Part shown: positions 28,243-36,064 of the stretch, in pieces
Numbering within the stretch: the first letter of the stretch is position 1
Layout: the number at the start of each line of letters is the position of its first letter
Assembly (NCBI RefSeq): GCF_029211125.1
Contig: NZ_JARGEN010000058.1
Coordinates: forward strand, 62,001-126,000
DNA from: Curvibacter soli
Lineage (GTDB): Bacteria > Pseudomonadota > Gammaproteobacteria > Burkholderiales > Burkholderiaceae_C
Length of the DNA: 64,000 bases
Direction of reading: 5' to 3'
Notes under the pieces: generated by a model
Seen by the model: the letters and a program-made list of their open reading frames with translations, nothing else
Told to the model about the DNA's origin: nothing
Database searches by the model: none
Made by a program: the position numbers and the translations under genes

Positions 28243-29258
28243 CCTCGCCGGCGCCCTGGCTCAGCATCCTGGTTCCTGTGTACAACGTCGAGGCGTACCT
28301 CGCGGAGTGCGTGGAGTCGGTCATGCAGCAGGCTGGCCAAGGGGTGGAGGTGATCCTGCTCGACGACTGTTCCACCGATGCGTCCTGGGCATCGATGCAG
28401 GCCCTGGCCGCCCGTTGGCCCGGTCGCCTGCGCCTGCTGCGGCAGGGGCGCAACGGCGGCCTGAGCGCGGCGCGCAACGCTTTGATCGAGGACGCACGGG
28501 GCGACTACCTCTGGTTCCTCGATTCGGACGACAAGCTGCTGCCCGGCGCCATCGACGCCATGCACGCCATCGTCGAGCGCCATGCGCCCGACCTCGTGCT
28601 GTGCGACTTCCAGGTGTGGCGCGCGCAGCCCCGCCTCAAGCACCGCCTGCGCGGGGAGAGGCACCGCCGGACTTTCGCGGGGCCGGCCGGCCGGCTCGGG
28701 CGCGACCGCCCGGCGCTGCTGGCCGGCATGCTCGCCACGGGGCAACTGCATGCCTGGTCCAAGATCGCCCGGCGCGCGCTGTGGGCGCCCGGGCTGCGCT
28801 TTCCACCGGGCCGATATTTCGAGGACATGGCCACCATGCCGCTGCTGGCGCTGCGCGCCGCGAGCTGGTACTACGCGCCCAGCCCCTGGGTCGCCTACCG
28901 CCAGCGCGGCGGCAGCATCCTGGCGGCGATGACGCCGCAGAAGGCGCTGGACCAGTCGGGTGCCCTGGCGGAGTTCCGGCGCGCGCTGGAGCAGCAGGAG
29001 GACTGCTGGCGCGACCCGACGCTGGCGCTGGCGCTGGCGCACCAGAGTGCGCGCAACCTCGTGGGCGCCATGCGCTGCGTGGCCGCCCACCCGCACGCGC
29101 GGGCGTCGACGGATGCAGCGCTGGCAGAGCGGTTCCGGCAGAATTTTCGCGCTGCATCGCCACTGTCGCCACGGGCATTGGAAAGGGCCTACCTGCTGCG
29201 CGGCTGGTGGCTGCGCTGGTACAAGTTCCGCCACTGGTTCCACTACCTCCAGCCATGA
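28239..29258 (+). CDS. Glycosyltransferase family 2 protein
   Basis: A 339-residue GT-A enzyme with the classic N-terminus LSILVPVYNVEAYLAECVESVM, the DDCSTD nucleotide-binding segment, NGGLSAARNALIEDARGDYLWFLDSDD (DxD metal site at FLDSDD, near residue 92), and an extended C-terminal region rich in Arg/Trp. ATG overlaps the upstream stop (ATGA). Adds a sugar to a surface glycan. Confidence 0.88.
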   Translation: MTSPAPWLSILVPVYNVEAYLAECVESVMQQAGQGVEVILLDDCSTDASWASMQALAARWPGRLRLLRQGRNGGLSAARNALIEDARGDYLWFLDSDDKLLPGAIDAMHAIVERHAPDLVLCDFQVWRAQPRLKHRLRGERHRRTFAGPAGRLGRDRPALLAGMLATGQLHAWSKIARRALWAPGLRFPPGRYFEDMATMPLLALRAASWYYAPSPWVAYRQRGGSILAAMTPQKALDQSGALAEFRRALEQQEDCWRDPTLALALAHQSARNLVGAMRCVAAHPHARASTDAALAERFRQNFRAASPLSPRALERAYLLRGWWLRWYKFRHWFHYLQP

Positions 29259-30247
29259 AGAACCGCCTGCGCGCATGGAGGAGCCGCGGCGAACTCTGGC
29301 TCGCCGTCTGGCTGCGCCGGTATTTCGCCTGGCGGCCCCGGCGGCTGGAGGACCAGGGGGCGGCGCCATTCGCCGTCCATGCGTTCGGCGCCGCCAGCAG
29401 CAACCCCCGGCGCATTCCGTCCATCATCTGGGGCTACTGGAGCGGCAGCGCCGTGCCGCTCGTGGTGCAGCGCTGCTTCGACAACTGGCGCGCGCTCAAC
29501 CCCGGCTTCAGCGTCCGCATCCTGGACGCCGCCAGCGTGCGGGCCTACATCCCCAGCATTCCGAGCGCGCTCGATGGCGTCTCCGAGGCCAAGCGCGCCG
29601 ACTGGGTGCGGCTGGAGCTGCTGCGCCGCCATGGCGGCATCTGGCTCGATGCCAGCACCATCCTCACCGCCCCGCTCGACTGGGTGCTGGCGCGGCAGGC
29701 CGAGGCGCAGTGCGACTTCGTGGGCTATTACCTGGAGCGCTACACCAGCGACGCGGCGTACCCCGTGGTGGAAAACTGGTTCATGGCCGCTCCGCCCGAA
29801 AGTCCGTTCATCGCCGACTTGCAGCGGGAGTTCAGCACCCAGGTCGTCGCGCGCGGCAACGAAGGCTACATCGCGCATCTGCAGGCGCTGGGCGTCTATG
29901 CCCAGGTGCGCCAGCGGATCGACATACCGCACTACCTCAGCATGCATCTGGCGCTGCAATTCGTCCTGCGCGCCGGGAGTGGCTGCCGCCTGTGCCTCGG
30001 CAAGGCCGAGGACGGGCCGTACTACTACCACGCCCTCGGCAACTGGAACCGCGCGGCGCTCAAAATCCGCCTGCTGTTCTCGCGCGCCGCGGACGCGCCG
30101 CCGCCCGTGGTCAAGCTGCGCAAGCCGGACCGCCGGCGGCTCGACGATTACATCGAGCGCGGCCTCTATCTGCCCGGCAGCCTGGTCGGACAATACCTGC
30201 TTTCCAACCCACGATCCCGCGATGCGACGCCGCAAGACTCCGTTTGA
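29255..30247 (+). CDS. Glycosyltransferase with GT32-like DXD motif / capsular polysaccharide synthesis protein
   Basis: A 330-residue protein resembling the GT32/Caps_synth family: PSIIWGYWSGSAVPLVVQRC near the start, NPGFSVRILD, then SEAKRADWVRLELLRRHGG and GIWLDASTIL, where the expected DXD becomes LDAS. The C-terminal third is basic and Tyr-rich. Start ATG overlaps the previous stop. Part of the same glycan transcript. The substrate cannot be inferred. Confidence 0.8.
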   Translation: MKNRLRAWRSRGELWLAVWLRRYFAWRPRRLEDQGAAPFAVHAFGAASSNPRRIPSIIWGYWSGSAVPLVVQRCFDNWRALNPGFSVRILDAASVRAYIPSIPSALDGVSEAKRADWVRLELLRRHGGIWLDASTILTAPLDWVLARQAEAQCDFVGYYLERYTSDAAYPVVENWFMAAPPESPFIADLQREFSTQVVARGNEGYIAHLQALGVYAQVRQRIDIPHYLSMHLALQFVLRAGSGCRLCLGKAEDGPYYYHALGNWNRAALKIRLLFSRAADAPPPVVKLRKPDRRRLDDYIERGLYLPGSLVGQYLLSNPRSRDATPQDSV

Positions 30248-30965
30248 GAAGTGGTTTTCCTTCGGCAGACACCGCCGGCGCTTCGGCGCGGACGCCGCTG
30301 CGGCCCAATTGCAGGCGCCCGACGTGCAGGCCCTCAAGCAAGCGCTGGTGCAAGGCGATGCGCCGCAGTATGCCCACGGCGCATCGGTGGACCTGCGGGA
30401 GCACCTGCAGCGCCTGCGGCGCGAATTCATCGGCCAGCCGGAACTGCTGTACCACCACGCCATGCTGATCGTGCTGATCCGGCGGGAGGTGGACACCCGC
30501 GTCCATTACGCGCGCTTTCGCCAACTGTGGCTGGCGGAAGCCGATTTCCTGCTGCGGCACCTGAATCTGCGCTGGCTGGTCTCGGCGTGCGACACCTTCA
30601 TCGACCACGACGGCGATGCGACGCTGAAAGCCATCCTGATGAACGGGGTGCTGCTGGTCAATACCGTGAAGCTGCAGGAAACCGAGCGCTTCCTCTGCCG
30701 CCTAGACGATCTCCGCGACCAGCCTGCCTCCATCGACGCGCTGCGGCAGCACCGCGTGGGCCTGTTCGATGGGCTGTCCGCCTTCATTGCCGGCACCGAC
30801 GACACCTTGCGCAACATGCGCTGGCGGCTGGAGGACGTGTGCCGCGCGCACCCGCTGGGGCGCATCGTCATGGCGATCTTCGAGCGCCTCCAGCTCGACG
30901 CCAACGGCAACGTCTACTCCCGCTTCAAGCAGCGCCACACGCGCGACAAAACCCGCTGGTGGTAG
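30222..30965 (+). CDS. Unrecognised 247-residue protein of the glycan cluster
   Basis: No family recognised. Basic N-terminus (MRRRKTPFEKWFSFGRHRRRFG), then an alpha-helical body with several Leu-rich helices (LREHLQRLRREFIGQPELLYHHAMLIVLIRREV-type, about 60-95), no signal peptide and no membrane segment. The start overlaps the previous glycosyltransferase by 26 bases, so it belongs to the glycan operon. It could be an accessory or regulatory factor of glycan assembly. Ends two codons before galE on the other strand. Confidence 0.65.
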   Translation: MRRRKTPFEKWFSFGRHRRRFGADAAAAQLQAPDVQALKQALVQGDAPQYAHGASVDLREHLQRLRREFIGQPELLYHHAMLIVLIRREVDTRVHYARFRQLWLAEADFLLRHLNLRWLVSACDTFIDHDGDATLKAILMNGVLLVNTVKLQETERFLCRLDDLRDQPASIDALRQHRVGLFDGLSAFIAGTDDTLRNMRWRLEDVCRAHPLGRIVMAIFERLQLDANGNVYSRFKQRHTRDKTRWW

Positions 30966-30971
30966 GCGGGC

Positions 30972-31979
30972 TCAGGCGGGCTCAGGCGGGCGACGTGGGG
31001 CCGGGCCGCCCGCACGGCATTCCCACTGCCACGCATCGCGCACGATGGCCTCCAGGCTGCCGTGGCGCGGCTGCCAACCCAGCACCTGGCGCGCCAGGGC
31101 CGCGTCGGCCACCAGGCGTGCCGGGTCGCCGGCCCGGCGCGGCCCCTCCCGCACCGCGATGTCCCGCCCCGTCACCCGGCGCGCCGTGTCCACCACCTCC
31201 TGCACGGAATAGCCGTTGCCGTTGCCCAGATTGAACGCGCCCGCCGTGCCGCCCCGGGCCAGGTATTGCAGGGCCAGCCAGTGGGCGTCGGCCAGGTCCA
31301 TCACATGCACGTAATCGCGGATGCAGGTGCCGTCGGGCGTGTCGTAGTCGCGGCCAAACACAGTGACGTGGGAGCGCCGCCCCGTGGCGGCCTGCAGCAC
31401 CAGCGGGATCAGATGGGTCTCGGGTTCGTGGCGCTCGCCCAGCAAACCCTGCGGATGCGCGCCGGCGGCGTTGAAGTAGCGCAGGCAGACCGATTGCAAT
31501 CCATAGGCGCGCGCATAGTCGGCCAGCACCTGCTCGACCATCCATTTGCTGCGCCCATACGGGTTGATGGGCTGCAGCGGGTGTTTTTCGTCGATGGGCG
31601 TATAAGCCGGTTCGCCGAACAGCGCTGCGGTGGACGAGAAAACGAACTGCCGCACGCCGTGGTCGCGCATGGCGTCGAGCAGCGTGAGGGTGGTGGCGAC
31701 GTTGTTGCGGTAGTACTTGGCGGGGTCGAGCACCGATTCGCCGACTTGGATGAACGACGCGAAATGCATCACGGCGTCGAACCGCTGGCTGTCCAGTATC
31801 TGGTCGAGCAAGGCACGGTCGGCCACGTCCCCCACCCGCAACTCGCCATGCAGCACCGCGTCACGGTGCCCGGCGACCAGGTTGTCCAGGGTCACCGCCT
31901 GCACGCCGTGCTGCCCCAGCAGCCATACCATGTGCGAGCCGATGTAGCCCGCGCCTCCGACGACTAGGATGTTCTGCAT
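30972..31979 (-). CDS. galE: UDP-glucose 4-epimerase
   Basis: A 335-residue short-chain dehydrogenase-type epimerase interconverting UDP-glucose and UDP-galactose. Rossmann motif GGAGYIGSH (residues 8-16), catalytic YGRSK (YxxxK) near 147-151, and FNAAGAHPQGLLGE, which is typical of GalE. Convergent to the glycan operon and likely supplying UDP-galactose to it. Its C-terminal tail (RRPPEPA) lies in a tandem GGGCTCAGGC sequence shared with the end of the opposite gene. Confidence 0.93.
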   Translation of the reverse strand: MQNILVVGGAGYIGSHMVWLLGQHGVQAVTLDNLVAGHRDAVLHGELRVGDVADRALLDQILDSQRFDAVMHFASFIQVGESVLDPAKYYRNNVATTLTLLDAMRDHGVRQFVFSSTAALFGEPAYTPIDEKHPLQPINPYGRSKWMVEQVLADYARAYGLQSVCLRYFNAAGAHPQGLLGERHEPETHLIPLVLQAATGRRSHVTVFGRDYDTPDGTCIRDYVHVMDLADAHWLALQYLARGGTAGAFNLGNGNGYSVQEVVDTARRVTGRDIAVREGPRRAGDPARLVADAALARQVLGWQPRHGSLEAIVRDAWQWECRAGGPAPRRPPEPA

Positions 31980-32000
31980 GGTGTTGGTGTGGCTGCCGAT

Positions 32001-32070
32001 TTTTTGACGCATTTTAGGCCGTATGCGCCCGTACCTATTGCGGTGGAAGCTATTATTTTGATAGCTTCTC
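32001..32070 (-). repeat. Dispersed Comamonadaceae-type repeat, copy d
   Basis: Read on the minus strand it holds GAAGCTATCAAAATAATAGC then CGCATACGGCCTAAAATGCG. Its stem half GAAGCTAT-TATTTTG-ATAGCTTC (32046-32068) covers the histidine kinase stop codon, so the last residues of that gene come from the repeat. Confidence 0.6.
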
Positions 32071-33267
32071 GCCGCCCTCTTCCCGCAGCGGCAGCTCCAG
32101 CACGAAGCACGCCCCCTGCGCGCCGTCGGGCCGGCTTTCGCAGCGCACCGTGCCGCCGTGCCGGGCCACGATGGAGCGCACCAGCGCCAGCCCCAGGCCC
32201 ACGCCGCCTTCGCGCTCGCTGGCGCCGGGCAGGCGGTAGAAGGGCTCGAAGATGCGCTCGCGCAAATTCTCGGGCACGCCGGGGCCGAGGTCGCACACGC
32301 GCAGCAGCGCCTGCCCGTCCACGCGCCGCACCGACAGCGTGATGCCGCCGTGGCTGTAGCGGCGCGCGTTCTCCAGCAGGTTGCGCACCGCGCGGCGCAG
32401 CAGCTTGGCAACGCCGCGCACCTCCACGCCTTGCAGCGTGGTGCCGGCATCCAGCTCGGCGTCCGCGCGCGCGCATTCCTCGGCCGCCAGGCCCGTCAGG
32501 TCCACGGCCTCCATGGTGCCGATGTCGGCCTCCTGGGCGTCGAGCCGGCTGGCGAGCAGGATCTCGTCGACCAACTGGTCCAGCTCGGCGATGTTGCGCA
32601 GAATCTCGTCGCGCAGGCTCGGCGAGGTCTGCCCGCCCATCAGCTCCAGCCCCATGCGGATGCGCGTGAGCGGGGAGCGCAATTCATGCGACGCATTGGC
32701 CAGCAGCGACTTGTTCGATTCGACCAGCGTTTCCACGCGCGCCGCCGCCGCGTTGAAGCGCTGCGCCAGATCGGCCACCTCGTCGTGCCCCGCCACCGGC
32801 GCGCGCGCCGAGAGGTCGCCCTCGCCAAAGCGCTGCACGCTGCGCTGCACCGCCTCGAGCCGCGACGTCAGCCGCCGCACGATGGGGTACACCCCCACCG
32901 CCACGGCCAGGCCCACCAGGCCCAGCATCCAGACGAAGCCGAATGGCGCGCGCAGCCAGAAGGCGGTATCGCGGCTGGGCCGCGGCGGGTGCGGCGGAAT
33001 CTGCAGCGTCAGGGTTTCGCCGTCGGACAGATCGACGGTGAACTCCAGGCCCTCGCCCGGCGTGCGCGTGGCCGTGCCGTGGCTCACCATCTCGCCCTCC
33101 GCGTTGCGCACGATCACCGGGCGCGGCGGCGGGGGCTGGCGCTCGCGCGCCTCCTGCTCGGCGGCCACGCGCCAGGCCCAGCCCACGCTCAGCGTGAGCA
33201 CGGCCACGCTGCCGACCACGGCGAGCCAGATGCGCAGGTACAGGCGGCGCGAGAAGATGCCGAACAT
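32053..33267 (-). CDS. Sensor histidine kinase
   Basis: A 404-residue membrane kinase. N-terminal helix (about 10-30), a periplasmic sensor (about 35-110), second helix (FVWMLGLVGLAVAVGVYPIV), HAMP (about 130-185), HisKA dimerisation helix with ASHELRSPLTRIRMGLE, and HATPase_c with NLLENARRYS and GLGPGVPE-like DLGPGVPENLRERIFEPF. It pairs with the response regulator just upstream. A TAA stop within repeat copy d gives an odd C-terminus, GGEKLSK. The signal it senses is unknown. Confidence 0.9.
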   Translation of the reverse strand: MFGIFSRRLYLRIWLAVVGSVAVLTLSVGWAWRVAAEQEARERQPPPPRPVIVRNAEGEMVSHGTATRTPGEGLEFTVDLSDGETLTLQIPPHPPRPSRDTAFWLRAPFGFVWMLGLVGLAVAVGVYPIVRRLTSRLEAVQRSVQRFGEGDLSARAPVAGHDEVADLAQRFNAAAARVETLVESNKSLLANASHELRSPLTRIRMGLELMGGQTSPSLRDEILRNIAELDQLVDEILLASRLDAQEADIGTMEAVDLTGLAAEECARADAELDAGTTLQGVEVRGVAKLLRRAVRNLLENARRYSHGGITLSVRRVDGQALLRVCDLGPGVPENLRERIFEPFYRLPGASEREGGVGLGLALVRSIVARHGGTVRCESRPDGAQGACFVLELPLREEGGEKLSK

Positions 33268-33354
33268 CACGCCGGGCCCGCTGCGCAGCGCAAAGGTTTC
33301 GCCGCCGGGTGGCCCCAAGGCGAAACGCGCACCCATGCACAAGCGCGGCGCAGG

Positions 33355-33415
33355 GCAAACCCGTGCCTGGGGGCGGGCAGCCACACGCAGTGCGCGACCG
33401 TGGGGGCCATGTTCA
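33355..33415 (-). repeat. REP-like intergenic repeat, copy 2
   Basis: Contains GGCAGCCACACGCAGTGCGC and GTGGGGGCCATGTTC, matching the repeat near 22.4 kb. Between the response regulator stop and the histidine kinase start, in a 145-base gap of the same transcript. Confidence 0.55.
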
Positions 33416-34132
33416 GTCCTGCTGCCTGGCGAACACGTAGCCCACGCCGCGCACGGTAAGGATGCGCTTCGGGTTCTTGGGGTCGGCTTCGATGGCCGCG
33501 CGGATGCGGCCCATGTGCACGTCGATGGAGCGATCGAACGCCTCCAGCTCGCGCCCGCGCACGGCCTCCATGATCTGGTCGCGCGTCAGCACGCGGCCCG
33601 CGCGCTCGGCCAGCGCGACCAGCAGGTCGAACTGGTACGACGTGAGCTCGCAGGGCTGGCCTGCCACGGCCACGGTGCGCGCGTCGCGGTCGATCTCCAG
33701 CGAGCCGAAGCGCATCGCCTGCGCTTGCGGCGCGGCGCCCTCGGTGCGGCGGCGCAGCACGGCGCGGATGCGCGCGAGCAGCTCTCTAGGCTCGAACGGC
33801 TTGGGCAGGTAGTCGTCGGCGCCCAGCTCCAGGCCGATGATGCGGTCCATCGGGTCGCCCTTGGCGGTGAGCATCAGCACCGGCGTCTGCGCCGCCGCGC
33901 CCTGCATGGCGCGGATGCGGCGGCACACCTCCAGGCCGTCCATGTCGGGCAGCATCAGGTCCAGGATCACGAGGTCCGGCAGGCCCGCCTGCGCGCCGCC
34001 CTGCAACCGCGCCAGCCCGCGCTGCGCATCCGCCGCGTGCTCAACGCTGAAGCCCGACTGGCCGAGGTATTCGCCCACCATCTGGGCCAGGCGGGCGTCG
34101 TCTTCGATCATCAGCAGGTGATGGGTGCTCAT
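33413..34132 (-). CDS. OmpR-family response regulator
   Basis: A 239-residue regulator. Receiver domain (1-120) with phosphoacceptor Asp 58 in LVILDLMLPDMDG, acidic pocket EDD (10-12) and the conserved Lys in LGADDYLPKPFEPRELLARI. The winged-helix domain (about 140-235) ends VRGVGYVFARQQD. Expressed with the downstream histidine kinase. Upstream direct repeats at 34214-34233 are a plausible binding site for self-regulation. Confidence 0.92.
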   Translation of the reverse strand: MSTHHLLMIEDDARLAQMVGEYLGQSGFSVEHAADAQRGLARLQGGAQAGLPDLVILDLMLPDMDGLEVCRRIRAMQGAAAQTPVLMLTAKGDPMDRIIGLELGADDYLPKPFEPRELLARIRAVLRRRTEGAAPQAQAMRFGSLEIDRDARTVAVAGQPCELTSYQFDLLVALAERAGRVLTRDQIMEAVRGRELEAFDRSIDVHMGRIRAAIEADPKNPKRILTVRGVGYVFARQQD

Positions 34133-34213
34133 GGGGTGCTCTCCGTGCCGCGGGTGGGGGTGCCGGCGCCGCTCATGGTCCGCGATGCGCATCGCATGGG
34201 GGTTGAAGCGCCC

Positions 34214-34233
34214 GTAAAGTTACGTAAACGAAT
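34214..34233 (-). promoter_or_regulatory. Tandem GTAAA repeats: candidate OmpR-type regulator site
   Basis: GTAAAGTTAC then GTAAACGAAT: two GTAAA boxes with a 10-bp period, lying about 85-100 bases before the response regulator start. Direct repeats of one DNA turn are the usual binding pattern of OmpR-family regulators. The site is adjacent to the small element. Confidence 0.4.
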
Positions 34234-34236
34234 TCA

Positions 34237-34355
34237 CCCTGGAAACGGCAGGTGCATAGCGCTCTCACCCACGAGGTGAGCGCCATCGAAACCGGCAACG
34301 CTCGATTTCCTGCGGCTTGTCAAGGGATACAAAGCGGTCAACTGCCGTTTCCAGG
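34237..34355 (-). mobile_element. Small non-autonomous element, copy 2 (shorter form)
   Basis: A 119-bp element with ends CCTGGAAACGGCAG (34238-34251) and CTGCCGTTTCCAGG (34342-34355) and 4-bp flanking repeats TTCA (34233-34236, 34356-34359). On the minus strand it is nearly identical to the first about 110 bp of the 235-bp element at 6.6 kb, and it lacks that copy's extra interior. The ampG-like stop codon (TGA) lies in its flanking TTCA, so the insertion left that gene's end intact. Confidence 0.8.
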
Positions 34356-34356
34356 T

Positions 34357-35742
34357 TCAAGCGGGCGCATCGCCGGCGGCCCCGGGCGTGGTGGCCACCG
34401 CATGCACCCGCGCCGCCAGCGCCACCAGCAGCAGCACCGGCACGCCCAGCAGCGCCGTGCCGACGAAGAAGCTCTGGTAGCCCCAGGCATCGACGAAGCG
34501 GCCCGAAAAGCCCGCCACCCACTTCGGCAGCAGCAGCATCATCGAACTGAACAGCGCGTACTGCGTGGCCGAGTAGTTCACATTGGTCAGCCCCGACAGG
34601 TAGGCGATGAACGCCGCCGAGGCAATGCCGCCGGCCAGGTTGTCCGCCGAGATGGCGAACACCAGCCCGCGCAGGTCGTGCCCGCGCGTGCCCAGCCAGG
34701 CGAACAGCAGGTTGCTGGCAGCACTCAGCACGGCGCCCAGCATCAGCACCCGCATCACGCCCAGCCGCATCGACAGCACCCCGCCCACGAAGGCGCCCGC
34801 CAGCGTCATGACGACGCCGAACACCTTGGTCACCGCCGCCACCTCGTCCTTGGTGTAGCCCATGTCCACGTAGAACGGGTTGGCCATGATGCCCATCACC
34901 ACGTCGCTGATGCGGTACACGGCAATCAGCGCCAGGATCAGCGCGGCCTGCCAGCGGTAGCGGTGCAGGAAGTCGGCGAACGGCTCCACCAGCGCGCCGC
35001 GCAGCCACTCGGCGGCGTTCTTCGCCGCCGGCTGCGCGCGCCGCGCCGGCTCGGGGCTCAGCAGCACCGTGGCCACGCCCACCAGCATGGACGCCGCCAT
35101 CGCCAGGTACGCCGCCTTCCACGCCCCGGGCTGGTAGCCCGCCACGCCGGGCGCCTCGGCCCGCGCGGCCAGCCACAGCACGCCCGCGCCGGCCCAGATC
35201 ATCGCCAGCCGGTAGCCCGTCTGGTAGGTGGCCGCCAGCGCCGCCTGGTGCTCGGTGTCGGCGGATTCGATGCGGTAGGCGTCCAGCGCGATGTCCTGCG
35301 TGGCCGAGCCGAACGCCACCGCCAGCGCGCACCACACCACTGGTGCCAGCGCCGTGCGCGGATCGTTGAACGCCATGCCCGCCAGCCCCGCTGCCACCGC
35401 GCACTGCGCCAGCAGCAGCCAACTGCGGCGCCGCCCCAGCCAGCGCGTCAGCAGCGGCAGCGGCAGCCGGTCCACCAGCGGCGACCACACCCACTTGAAC
35501 GCATAGGCCAGTCCCACCCAGCTCAGGTAGCCGATGGTCGTGCGGTCGATGCCCGCCTCGCGCAGCCAGAAACTCAGTGTGCCCAGCACCAGCAGCAGCG
35601 GCAGCCCGGCGGAAAAGCCCAGCGTGAGCATGCGCAGGCTGGCAGGCTCCAGGTACACGCGCCAGGCCTCGCGCCAGGGGCGGCGCGGCGCGGCGGCGGG
35701 CGCGGGGCCTGCGCGGACGGTATCGGCGGGGGTGTGGGGCAT
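34357..35742 (-). CDS. AmpG-like MFS transporter (muropeptide permease family)
   Basis: A 461-residue major facilitator protein with about twelve helices and a long central loop (about 205-250). Family traits of AmpG and its AT-1 relatives are TLGFSAGLPLLLVLGTLSFWLREAGIDRTTIG, QDIALDAYRIE and a late YSATQYALFSSMM. AmpG imports anhydro-muropeptides for peptidoglycan recycling and links to beta-lactamase induction. No ampD or ampR lies nearby. The stop codon sits within the 4-bp flank of the small element. Confidence 0.85.
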   Translation of the reverse strand: MPHTPADTVRAGPAPAAAPRRPWREAWRVYLEPASLRMLTLGFSAGLPLLLVLGTLSFWLREAGIDRTTIGYLSWVGLAYAFKWVWSPLVDRLPLPLLTRWLGRRRSWLLLAQCAVAAGLAGMAFNDPRTALAPVVWCALAVAFGSATQDIALDAYRIESADTEHQAALAATYQTGYRLAMIWAGAGVLWLAARAEAPGVAGYQPGAWKAAYLAMAASMLVGVATVLLSPEPARRAQPAAKNAAEWLRGALVEPFADFLHRYRWQAALILALIAVYRISDVVMGIMANPFYVDMGYTKDEVAAVTKVFGVVMTLAGAFVGGVLSMRLGVMRVLMLGAVLSAASNLLFAWLGTRGHDLRGLVFAISADNLAGGIASAAFIAYLSGLTNVNYSATQYALFSSMMLLLPKWVAGFSGRFVDAWGYQSFFVGTALLGVPVLLLVALAARVHAVATTPGAAGDAPA

Positions 35743-36064
35743 GGTGCGGGCGAAAGAACGGGCCGATTATCCGCATGCGCCATGCCGGTCGCCCGCGCTG
35801 GCATGGCCAGCCCAGCATACTCCCCAACAACCACCTTCCCACCGCCCTAAAAACGGGCGGTAGAGATGCATACTCCCCTATATCTGCGCCCTGGCGCGCC
35901 GCCGCAGCCCCAGCCTGCCACGCCTAGTGCAGCGCCAGCAGCGCCAGCAGCGTCGGCGCTCGCCACTCCCGGGGCAGGATGCCGGGCGTGAAGCCGCCGA
36001 GGCGGGTGATGCGAAGCAGGTTGCGCTCCCACGCCGACGCCGGGGCAGGCTACCATGCGGCCCG
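35743..36064. other. Intergenic region between ampG-like gene and AraC gene
   Basis: A 322-base gap. It contains a hairpin CCGCCCTAAAAACGGGCGG (about 35850-35868) between two copies of GCATACTCCCC (35814-35824, 35868-35878), and a probable gene remnant (next entry). No complete gene. Confidence 0.4.
35924..36049 (-). pseudogene. Possible 3' remnant of a lost gene
   Basis: On the minus strand an open stretch without a start ends cleanly at a TAG. It reads WERNLLRITRLGGFTPG and ILPREWRAPTLLALLALH, which looks like the C-terminus of a real protein. A stop codon lies a few codons upstream, so no full gene exists. I cannot name the family. The reading rests on protein-like texture only. Confidence 0.3.

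Noticed and set aside
30961-30995. Tandem GGGCTCAGGC repeats at the galE end
   Set aside because: Only about three short units. They are explained by coding ends of two convergent genes, so not counted as an array of interest.
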